From Parapristionchus giblindavisi (lineage: Eukaryota; Nematoda; Chromadorea; Rhabditida; Diplogasteridae), in contig CALSFV010000007.1 in NCBI GenBank assembly GCA_943737045.1, positions 1,752,806 to 1,816,805 on the forward strand: 64,000 nt of DNA, written 5' to 3'. Below the pieces are notes generated by a model, which saw only the letters and a list, made by a program, of their open reading frames with translations, was not told the DNA's origin and did no database searches. Position numbers and translations under genes: made by a program. This document shows positions 1 to 8,631 of this stretch, one piece after another; within the stretch, counting starts at the first letter, position 1; every line of letters begins with the position of its first letter.

Positions 1-188
1 TGATTTCGATATCTGTTAGAGAATTCAGACATGCAGAGGAGGAGATGAGAGGGGAGATACAGCTAGAGAATGAGAGAATGAGTGAGAAACCGTGTTCCAG
101 CTGCGAGGATTGTAGTTTGTACTTATCCCTAGTGTTAGCCGTGCAAGCAGGATTGCAAAATCTTTAAATTATAGAATGCAAATAACGT
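1..188. other. Purine-rich sequence without a gene
   Basis: No open frame or splice pattern is convincing here. The GAGA-rich stretch at about 30-90 is roughly the reverse complement of the CT-rich stretch at about 2000-2075, so the 1-2.1 kb region may be bounded by a weak outer inverted repeat. This is a low-complexity match and may be fortuitous. Confidence 0.4.
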
Positions 189-264
189 CACTAGGTCGAA
201 TGATAACCGTTGAATAAGAGCCGACAGGATGGTAACCGGAAGCTACCGGATGAGAACTGAGCGT

Positions 265-533
265 CTCAGGCAAACAGTCGAATGTATTTTGCAGCTAAGA
301 GAAGTTAAAATGGTACGAAAAATGTACCGCAAATGCATTTTGTAGCCACAGCTTCGAAAAAGCTTCAAAAAGTTATTGAATTGCTATAGAATTGCTACTA
401 AAAAGGTAAAAAGCCACGAAAAAGCTAGGAAAAGCTAAGAAAAATGCATGCAAAATGTCTGCATTATTCATTTATTTTGACATCTGAAATGCATTTGAGT
501 TAGCTGCAGAATGCATTCGACTGTTTGCCTGAG
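265..533. mobile_element. Nested foldback element inside the 189-1082 element
   Basis: The ends CTCAGGCAAACAGTCGAATG (265 onward) and the reverse complement of 502-533 are almost identical over about 34 bp. Between them lies AT-rich, lysine-codon-like low-complexity sequence with no gene. The opposite arm of the host element (about 1000-1015) reads GAGCGTATGAGAACCC in reverse complement, which is the uninterrupted version of this site. The insertion with about 2 bp duplicated (GT) is therefore directly visible. Confidence 0.7.
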
Positions 534-702
534 GTATGAGAACCCACTGAATGAGAACCTACAGGATTAGAACCCACCGGATGAGCACTGAGAGTATGAG
601 AACACACTAGATGATAACTGACTGAATGAGAACCCTAAAAACAAGCACAAGATGGTCACAAGGCGCCAGGACGCCCAAATAAAAAATATTCAAATTTGTC
701 AA

Positions 703-813
703 ATCGATTGAGCATTGATAAAACAAGTACCAGAACATTTTTTTTTATTTGGACGCCGGTTTCGGAGCCGGCGTCTTGGCGTCTTTGGTACTTGTTTCAT
801 CAATGCTCGATCG
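703..813. repeat. Inverted repeat with GC-rich central hairpin
   Basis: The segment 703-731 (ATCGATTGAGCATTGAT...) is the near reverse complement of 785-813. The centre has a GACGCCGG / CCGGCGTC stem (752-759 and 768-775). It lies in the interior of the 189-1082 foldback element and does not look coding. Confidence 0.55.
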
Positions 814-1082
814 ATCTGACAACTTTTGAACAATTCTTTCATAAAATGACCGCTGAGTTCTCATCCGACACATTTTGTAATTTTAGACTGATTTACCCGT
901 GATAAACGCAAAATTTGGCATAAAATGGCCACTGAGTTCTCATCCGACACGTTCTCATTCAACGGGTTCTCATTCGGTCGGTTCTAATTCTCGCTTAGTG
1001 GGTTCTCATACGCTCAGTTCTCCGGTATCTTCTGGTTAACATCGAGTCGGTTCTTATTCAACGGTTATCATTCGATCTAGTG

Positions 1083-1660
1083 CACAAATAACATATCGCT
1101 TTCCCAGTGTTACACCTCTGATTCTTCGTCATCACTGCTCCGCTCGAACTGACCAAGTAAACCTAATGCTAAGACTTTCTGGCTTAAATTATCTGTCCCT
1201 GTCCCTCCTTACTCTCCGGATCCTACTCTCTTATGTTACAACTATCGATCATTTTCTCTTTATTGAATACCCGAGTGTAGTAGAGAATAGAGAGAGAATA
1301 TTCCAAACCGATATTGTGGCACAATGACAACTGATGAATAAAAACCGACTGGATGATAACTACTTGCATATTACAGACAAGGACTAATGGATAGACAAAG
1401 TATGCAAATGTCGGCTGTTCATTGGTTCTCATTCTACTTAGTACCGACATATTGTATGTTACAACCTAATGTTTTCACACAGTCTTTATTTTCTCCTCTC
1501 TCTCTCTCGAAATTCTGAGTAAGAAAAGCCATGTGGTTATTTCTCCACATGATCTCTTTGTACTGTAGCAAATCGCTGAAAATATGTCAAAACTCCATTG
1601 TATTGTTTGTTCACGTCATTCCATGTTTTACAATGAATTTGCTAGAAAAAAAATTAAATT
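1083..1660. other. Intergenic sequence, repeat remnants only
   Basis: No coding frame is supported. The stretch 1325-1445 contains degenerate GATGAATAAAAACCGACTGGATGATAAC-type sequence related to 33890-33990 and to the arms of the first foldback element. A CT-rich tract lies near 1493-1510. Confidence 0.4.
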
Positions 1661-1792
1661 TACGCCCCCTCAACATACTTGCCCTGCCCCCTCCCCGCCC
1701 ATCCCACCAAGCACGCAGCCTGGCAGAAGGAGGAGCTTGCCCAGCCCCTCCTACCAAGCACTCAGTGCTTAGCAGGCGGGGAGCTTGCCCAG

Positions 1793-1849
1793 CCCCTCCC
1801 CGACCCTTCCACCAAGCACGCCGTGCTTGGTGGAAGGGTCGGGGAGGGG
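1793..1849. repeat. Perfect GC-rich palindrome, 28-bp arms
   Basis: The arm 1793-1820 (CCCCTCCCCGACCCTTCCAC...) is exactly matched by the reverse complement of 1822-1849, with a one-base loop. It is the core of a GC-rich block (about 1668-1870) built from repeated CCACCAAGCAC / AGCTTGCCCAGCCCC pieces, in strong contrast to the AT-rich surroundings. Open frames through it on both strands are by-products of the palindrome. Confidence 0.85.
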
Positions 1850-1869
1850 GCAGGGAAGGGACTCCGCCG

Positions 1870-2900
1870 CGAAGCACCTTCCCCATACCAAAATTCTCTC
1901 CCGAAGAGCGCGACGCAACTGAACAATCAGAAGCGAAGAATGAGCGGGCGGAGCGCTATTTATAGGGAGCACTACAAACTACAAACGCACTCTCTAGCTG
2001 CAACACTCTCTCTCCCTGTCTAGCTATCTCTCCTCTCTCTCCTCTCTCTACTCTCTCATCTCCTCTGCGTCTCTGACTCACTGAGCTGGATGTCTGTGCT
2101 CTAGCCACCGCGTCACGCCTACTTTGAAATTTAACTTATATACTTAAACTTGTTTATTTTTGAAATTCATGCGTTCCTTTTTTGATGATAAGAATCAGCA
2201 CATTGATATTAGTCGGATTAGACGGAAATTGGGACTTTTGATCACTTTCGTTTTTACTGATATCGTTTCCCGCTTTCTCAGGCTTTCCTACGTTGGTTTT
2301 CTAATCCCATGCATTTAATTCTAAATCAAGTCGTTTTGAAACATTCGTCACATTGTTTTTAGCGTATGCTCTTACATCACTTGCTTTTTGAGTCGCGGAC
2401 ACTTCGTTGGTGTCGGAACTGCCAACGTTTGTACTCTTTTCCTTCAGTTACAAACGATTTGCTCGTAATTCTTTCCTTTTCCTCTCGCCTATTCCACCAC
2501 TTACATTGGCACTCGCTTTTTAATTCAATGGTGTACCCTACTTTGCTAATTGACTTTGCTTTCAGGTGACGCTCAATGTGTCTCAGGTCTCCACGACTCG
2601 GTTGTGATTCGGTTAGTTGTTTACTTTCATGTAGCATAATTTGTTGATTACCTGGTCCTGATAATAACGAGATATCATTAAACCTGCTAACTCGTTGGAG
2701 TTAATCTTTCTGATTTAATTATTGAAATCTTTGCATGAGCACGGGATATTGCAATGTGAACGTATTTTGCTGAGAAAATTAGGGGTCAGTAAGCACAGTT
2801 AACAAAACTAGGTTACCTTTACATTTTCCTGCCTAATTATGGGACAAATCTTAGGAAGAAATACTAGATATCTTGGCAGAAATCGATCAATTGATTATTT
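1870..2900. other. Intergenic sequence with a TATA-like motif and CT-rich tract
   Basis: A CTATTTATAGGGAGC motif at about 1957-1971 resembles a TATA box and is followed by CT-rich sequence (1989-2080), but no credible frame follows. The remainder is AT-rich with no supported gene. Confidence 0.3.
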
Positions 2901-2915
2901 TATTGATTTCAGCTT

Positions 2916-3001
2916 CGTCGATCGTTACGCACCCGATCGCCCCAACCCATCCACCGTCGATGACTCGATCGATCGTCAAATAGAGGATGAAGGAGGAGTA
3001 A
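2916..3001 (+). pseudogene. Isolated exon-like segment, identity uncertain
   Basis: A good acceptor (TTTCAG) is followed by an open stretch with biased codon use that reads FVDRYAPDRPNPSTVDDSID and then reaches a stop. A PxPS motif also occurs in the C-terminal part of IWS1, whose decayed exons lie just downstream, so this may be another fragment of that gene. No donor or continuing exon is convincing. Confidence 0.25.
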
Positions 3002-3539
3002 CCTGAATCGGTCAGTGTTCTCTTATTCTTGAATGAGATGGACATGATCCAGGCTGGGATTTTGGTTTTTGTTCATTTTAATTCACATTGTTCTTCCTTT
3101 TTCGTTCAACTTCATGTAGGTTAATGTAAACCTGTGAATGGGTTCAACTCATTCCCGGATATATATCCTTTCTTCATGATTAGAATTGTAATGGGATTGT
3201 GTAACGAAGTTGGAATTATGCAAAGTAAACGATAATAGGTCGGTATCCCGACGAATTCTAGGAGGAAATTGTAAATATTTATTAAATATCGATCGATATT
3301 TCTTTTATTTTTGATATTACTTGACTAGATAATAAAATGTGATCGATACTTGGTCATTATATTGCTTATCAGACAATATCGATTAATTATTTTTATTTGC
3401 AGGCCCCATCACACTCGTGTCACCCTCGTTCATCCACCTCCGGACAACCTTCGGATGCGTGAATAGGTTAGTTGTGTTTAATCCTAACGCTGTTTATCAT
3501 TGATCAATATGGATTGGTTGAAGGCTTAGCCGTTGAACT

Positions 3540-3850
3540 TTTTAGGGAGTCGTAGTAGATTATTGATTGATTGGTGAAATAATGATGGGTTGTCTATATC
3601 AGAGAGTGATTAGTTATCTATATTTAGATATTTTTGGCAATTCCAAAGTCCCCCACGATATTTCATCACTCCTAATATTGGCATGTCCTTTCTTTCCTCC
3701 TACTCCACCCCTCTATTGATTTCACAATCGGCTATTTCGCAATTCATTCGTTCGCGCACTGACTCTCGTTCTCTGACGTTCGTTCACAAGCGTAGGCAGA
3801 GGCCGTTTGCCAACGATTCTCACCTATGCTTGTAACGTCACATCTGTCGT
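3540..3850. repeat. Dispersed repeat, second copy at 34010-34320
   Basis: This stretch matches about 34010-34320 in direct orientation over about 300 bp with scattered differences. Both contain a hairpin around CACAAGCGTAGG...CCTATGCTTGT. No gene is seen. Confidence 0.7.
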
Positions 3851-3930
3851 TATTTCCACCCATACGTGGGCACCCGATTTAGCCAAAATTCAATGAAATA
3901 TGAACAAAAGTGAGTAGGGAGTTCTTTTCA

Positions 3931-4891
3931 GAATCGGCAGCCACGACTATCATCGTCGAGAAGACGGATGTCATACTGAAGATCGACGCTACCGAGCCGA
4001 TGGTCGCCAATTGGTTGCATCAGGTATTCATATACAGATATTTGCAAAAAAAGTTTGTTTTTTTTGGTCTATGATATCTGGAGGATCAGAGAGTTGATCC
4101 TAATATTTATTCCTTCGAATGTATAGGGAAATATTATATTTATAGTTCATTAAGTAATTAACTTACAATTTCATTGCAGGCTACCTTCAAGAACGACACG
4201 CTCACCATATCGGACGCAACGGCCATCATTGATGTGCGTAGGCATAGCTCAAGTGACGGATGGTCGTAACCGGTATGTCATCAATTATTGATTGGTTGAT
4301 TATTATTGTAGAACGGGTGTTTATTATCGATTACATGAACGGTTTTTGATTTGGGTAGTTCTAGTGTGTGGTGGATTTCCTTGGTTATTATTCTCTAGAT
4401 CGTTATATTACTTCGTATTACAGCTTCGTAGTTTCCTTATAATGTTGGCCATAATCTAATAGGAGAGTAATCAATAAATATAATCACTAAATCGTTACTG
4501 TTATCATCAGTTTTGCTTATTGCATGTGTAGAAATTTGCACGCATTGAAGAAGTATTTAAGCTGTGGGCTGAAGTGATCATATAATATATACTACTACTC
4601 GTGGTATATTCAAAGGCGAAAAGAGCGAACGGATTGTGTGATCTTTCAGATAGCAGTTTTAACGTTGCCTGTAGACCTCGTAGTTTTCGTAGTTTTCGGT
4701 TACACGATACGCTTGAGGGGGGGGGGGTTAATATAGATGGCGGTAATGAAATGGTTCAGTATTTTACCAAACAATGTATTTAAATTTATTATGTTTTCTA
4801 GTTTGATACGGATTATCGATCGATGTCTCGTGAGACTCGCATGCAGCGTCACCTACACCATTTGCCCGAGGCGAAGAATCGTCGATTAAGG
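3931..4891 (+). pseudogene. Decayed IWS1-like fragment, copy 1
   Basis: Three exon-like blocks are visible. Block 3932-4022 reads AATTIIVEKTDVILKIDATE and then PMVANWLHQ. Block 4181-4255 reads ATFKNDTLTISDATAIIDV. Block about 4802-4891 reads FDTDYRSMSRETRMQRHLHH and then LPEAKNRRLR. By position and pattern these fit the TFIIS N-terminal (LW) domain and the following SREERxxRDLxxxPxxxRR region of IWS1/Spn1, the Spt6 partner in RNA polymerase II elongation. The central EWLSPLPD and LYKxPKE exons are missing between blocks 2 and 3, so this copy cannot encode a full domain. Exon borders are inferred from TTGCAG/TTCTAG acceptors. Family assignment rests on remembered family motifs. Confidence 0.45.
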
Positions 4892-5189
4892 TTAGCGTCG
4901 GAGATTAAATATCGATTATTTTTAATAAAAACTGTAAAAATCGGACTACGCCTAGTTGGGATAGCGGAATATTGATATACGAATTGATTTGTTGGTATAT
5001 AGTTAATTTATCACACATCAAAAAGATGTGAGAATATTTGGAACAAATCAATATTATTGATCAAGTCTGAAATGAATTTTCACTTGGTGCTCATTTATTT
5101 CTCTAATTTTCATTCAGTAATTTATCCAATCAATACTTTAAAGAATCAAACACCAATTCTACCGTAGTCATTTCTCATCCCTGATTCAG

Positions 5190-6437
5190 GCACATCTCAA
5201 GGAGACGACGATCGAAGGTGGCACGATGTCGGCGATCTCGGAATGGCTCTCGCCCCTCCCTGACAAGTTCTTCCCAGCGTTGGACATTCATAACTACTGG
5301 GATATCGTAGTCCTTCTCAAGGCTTGATCATTTAATATAAAATAACATATTTATATTAATATTTTTACACTAAATAGATCACTATCTCATAAAGGGGAGG
5401 AGAACCTTAGGGTATAGACATAGCTTCTAGAGCATTCTGATGTAGCATTCTAATGTATGGTAATCTAACTGATTCTCCTTGGGTGTCCTCAAGCAATCGG
5501 GACTCGGAAAGACGGTCATGCTACTGTACAAGTTCCCCCGAGAGACGAAGGAGACCAAGACACTGGCGAACAAGCTCATCTCTGAATGGGCTTGGCCTAT
5601 CTTCCAGGTATGTAATAATAATTATTATGACTTGCTTATTTATTCATTTCATTTGATAGTTCCTCCAAAAAATATATATAAAAAAATTATATACCATACG
5701 TGGGCGACAAGACCGACCCCATTATTTGCCTCGGGCCCACCCGATTCTACTTTCCAGCGGCAATGGCCGCCCATGTATGTATCGTATCGTTCGCATCGTA
5801 TCGCCCATGTATCGTTTGCACAAGATCGTTAGATAGAAGATAAAGGGATATGTAGGTTGATAGACAGATAGTTCTATAGATTATAAAATGATATTATGCC
5901 ATTTCATTATACGTTATATTTAATAAAAACTAGATTTATCTATGTATTATTGATCGTTCTATCTGTGTTATTCGAGATGAACTTGTACTGTGATATAGTA
6001 TAATCACTGATAGTATTGATCGATTAGATGGGCTATCGGCTAAGCTGTGATTGAAGAGGAGAGAGTGCATTTGAAGGTGGAGAGTGCAAAGAGGAGAGAA
6101 AGGTGGTCTAAGTAGATGACCCAACTAGGAATGGCTAACTCTTCTAGTAATTAGTGTGAGTTGATCATTGTGAATACGGTGTCGGTCTCGGGTGTACGGT
6201 ACCGAGCACGGATGTTATGGGAGGTATACGGTAGATTATGATCTTTCTGTACCCTAGAACGTACATCCCTCGTATGAGCAATATCTTCATTTCATGCATT
6301 TTTTGTTAATTAATTAATTAATTATATAATTACTTAATTAAGTAAATTTGTAGACGAGACAGACGATGACTCCATCGTACGAAGCTCATCTCATTCGCTA
6401 TTACGGGCCAAGAGTCAATCGGCGTCATCTCTCCAGG
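5190..6437 (+). pseudogene. Decayed IWS1-like fragment, copy 2
   Basis: Block 5190-5327 reads [20 protein letters not shown] followed by [20 protein letters not shown] and a stop. Block 5491-5607 reads [20 protein letters not shown] and continues to [12 protein letters not shown] with a GTATGT donor. Block 6354-6437 reads TMTPSYEAHLIRYYGPRVNR. The motifs EWLSPLPD, SGLGKxVMxLYKxPxET and KLISEWxxPIF are characteristic of the IWS1 TFIIS-N/LW domain, which binds elongation factors. The first block runs into a stop where the family continues with ALxIRExLLKxL, and no N-terminal region or start is visible. It is therefore most likely a rearranged, non-functional gene fragment in tandem with copy 1. 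A small foldback remnant (5694-5778) and a piece of the 3-kb repeat unit (5815-6125) interrupt it. Confidence 0.6.
5694..5778. mobile_element. Short foldback element remnant (CCATACGTGGGC family)
   Basis: The ends CCATACGTGGGC and GCCCATGTATG are inverted copies of each other and match the ends of the complete 206-bp element at 11302-11507. The inner CACCCGATT and TTCCAGCGGCAAT motifs are also shared. A half-copy of the same family occurs near 3861-3900. Confidence 0.6.
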
Positions 6438-7440
6438 TAGGTAGAAACGCTGATGGAAGTAGAGAGAGTATTGATTGATTATTCGACTGATAGACATGAT
6501 GGTGCATTGCTTGAAATATTGATTGAAATAGTAACTGGGATGGATGTGTATTGTATTCTAGCAAGTCATAAATATTATCATATTAATATTCATCAATTAA
6601 GAGATGTGAGAGAAGGACGATGAATGAGAGAAGAATCGGAAGATTATCGTACCGAGGAGGAGAAGAAGTCATGGCTGATGACGAGAAGGATGATTAGAGG
6701 TACGGTACTTCGATGATTATTGATTGATTGACTGGATTATTTGTTGATTGGTTGGAATATTGATTGATTTGGTTAGGCTAAGCTATGAAAGTAGATAGAG
6801 GTGACAAGTCAGCCCTAATAACTCAGAGCCATGGTTTTGATTATGGATTGAATACCAATCACTTAGTGCCTTTAGCTTAATCTAAACAAGTCATTAACGT
6901 CATTAACTTAAAGGTTAGAGTTACTTTAAGTAAACTACAAGTGATGTCTTTCACTTTTGAGATCTACTTAAACTGGTCCTCGCTTTCTACAAACAGTCTT
7001 GGGTAGAAATATGAACTAAGATGCTAAACCTTTTTTTATGACAATTAGAATTAGGTTACTAATAAATATTATAATAATACTAAATCAATATTATACGGAT
7101 TGAAAAGATGTGAGGGATACGGTAGCCCATAGTAGCATTGATTATCGATATCAAATATTGATTTAGGAATTATAGGTGATTCTAAAGCTGACCATATATT
7201 TGTATTATTCATTTGTGGAACAGAGTCTAGTTTGGTTAGGTTAGAGATTTGACATTTCATCATTTTGATATTGATCTTATTAAAATAGCGGTCGTTACTT
7301 ATAGTCCAAACCATAAGTGGGTGTGTGAAAACGATTTATTTTTACGCACAGCCTTGTTTTCCCATGTGGTGCGAATACTGATAAATTTACAGTTGAAAAA
7401 TAGATCGATAATTCAGTGGGTGATTGAGAGGGGTTGATTG
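5815..7440. repeat. Diverged single copy of the 3008-bp array unit
   Basis: The part 5815-6125 matches unit positions equivalent to about 15140-15395, and 6860-7440 matches about 16195-16790, in the same order and orientation with many substitutions. Between them (6125-6860) the sequence is different. In the amplified unit that interval holds the 100-residue membrane-protein gene and its promoter. This copy therefore lacks the gene. Confidence 0.65.
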
Positions 7441-8511
7441 ATCACGATCTCATGGGGGGCGAGTATTTCAAAAAAATTTCACGCGCTGCGGTAGTAAAGC
7501 CGCCAATGGCAGGCCAAATGCAAATAAACACAATTACGAATATGCGCTAAACATAGGAATTTTAAAAAATAACTGGGGCGGGCCAGTTATTTGTTCCACT
7601 AAACGGCGTAAGTTACTGAAAAGTTTTTCAGCGCCATTGATGCGGTTTTCCATTTTTTCTTCGCATTTCGTAATCAAAATGGTGGCAAGTAGTGTAAGGT
7701 TTTATAAACTGCTCTGAAAAGAATAAATAATAATCAATTTTTGATAAAAATGGCGATAAACATTAAAACTGCGTTAGCGGAGAATTTGACTTTTAAAATC
7801 GAAAATTTATTTCGTAGAGGCTCCTACCACGAAAACACTTACGTCGCACTTTCTAGTTTTGAGTTTTCTGTAATTCTTTAGAAACGGCCTTTTCATGCGT
7901 TTGCCCCCTCCGTGTTGATGGACTGAATGGATTAGTGGTTGATTGGATGGAATATTGAAGACTTCAATATTCAATCAATATTATGATGTGTTCAATCGAT
8001 AATCACGACGACATTTTTCACTTTGTGCTTTCCTCCACTTGGACGGTATTTCCGTAAAATGGAATTATAAAAACCGTGAGAGTAGGATTATGAACTAGGG
8101 ATGACTAAATATTCTAGTAATTAGAGTGACTTCACTAGTTATGCATGCACAAGGAATAGGGACTTGATATGATCTTCGATTAGTTATTGATTGATTGACT
8201 TGACTATCGATCGACGGCGTCAAATATTGATTTCTTTCCACTTGGACGGTATTTCTGTCCAAGGAATTATAAAACAGTGTGGAGAAGGATGACGAACTAG
8301 GGATGACCAAACATTCTAGTAATTACTATCGACTTAGCTATTGAGGCATTTACAAGGCATAGGGACCATAATAATTCAGAACAGTGGCTTTGATTATCGA
8401 TTGACTACGAATGACTTAGTACCTTTAAGCTTTATCAAAACCAGATATTCATTCATTTAATCGAGTGACTTAGAGTACGAATGTAAGTAGAACAGTAGTA
8501 CCACAAGCAAA
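7441..8511. other. Intergenic sequence with dispersed repeats
   Basis: No gene is supported. The stretch 7441-7910 is unlike the rest of the window (less GATT-rich) and is unassigned. A repeat around CCACTTGGACGGTATTTCCG occurs at about 8035-8110 and again at 8235-8325, with further copies near 12990 and 33617. Confidence 0.45.
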
Positions 8512-8517
8512 TTTATT
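8512..8517 (-). terminator. Likely polyadenylation signal of gene A
   Basis: AATAAA on the minus strand lies about 115 nt after the gene A stop codon. The surrounding sequence is conserved with the AATAAA at 36748-36753 behind the paralogue gene B, which supports a functional role. Confidence 0.5.
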
Positions 8518-8631
8518 GAAGTATGTTCAATAATAATAAATCAAAGCGAGATAACGTTTATGATGAAACAATAGGAGAACAATAGAAAGTCAATCAATTT
8601 GATTGGCTAATTACAATACCCGAGCCTCCTT

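Larger units (their letters stand above)
189..1082. mobile_element. Foldback (long inverted-repeat) element, non-coding
   Basis: The left end (189-265, starting CACTAGGTCGAATGATAACC) is closely matched by the reverse complement of 1007-1082, giving inverted arms of about 75 bp. Further inward both arms continue as degenerate short repeats of the type GATGAGAACC. No transposase frame is present, so this is a non-autonomous element or a foldback repeat. Its left arm is interrupted by a second foldback element (265-533). The target-site duplication is not clear. Confidence 0.65.

Noticed and set aside
1531..2023. Pro/Arg-rich open frames of 91-144 residues on both strands
   Set aside because: They arise from the GC-rich palindrome; frames on the two strands mirror each other and show no domain or splice context.
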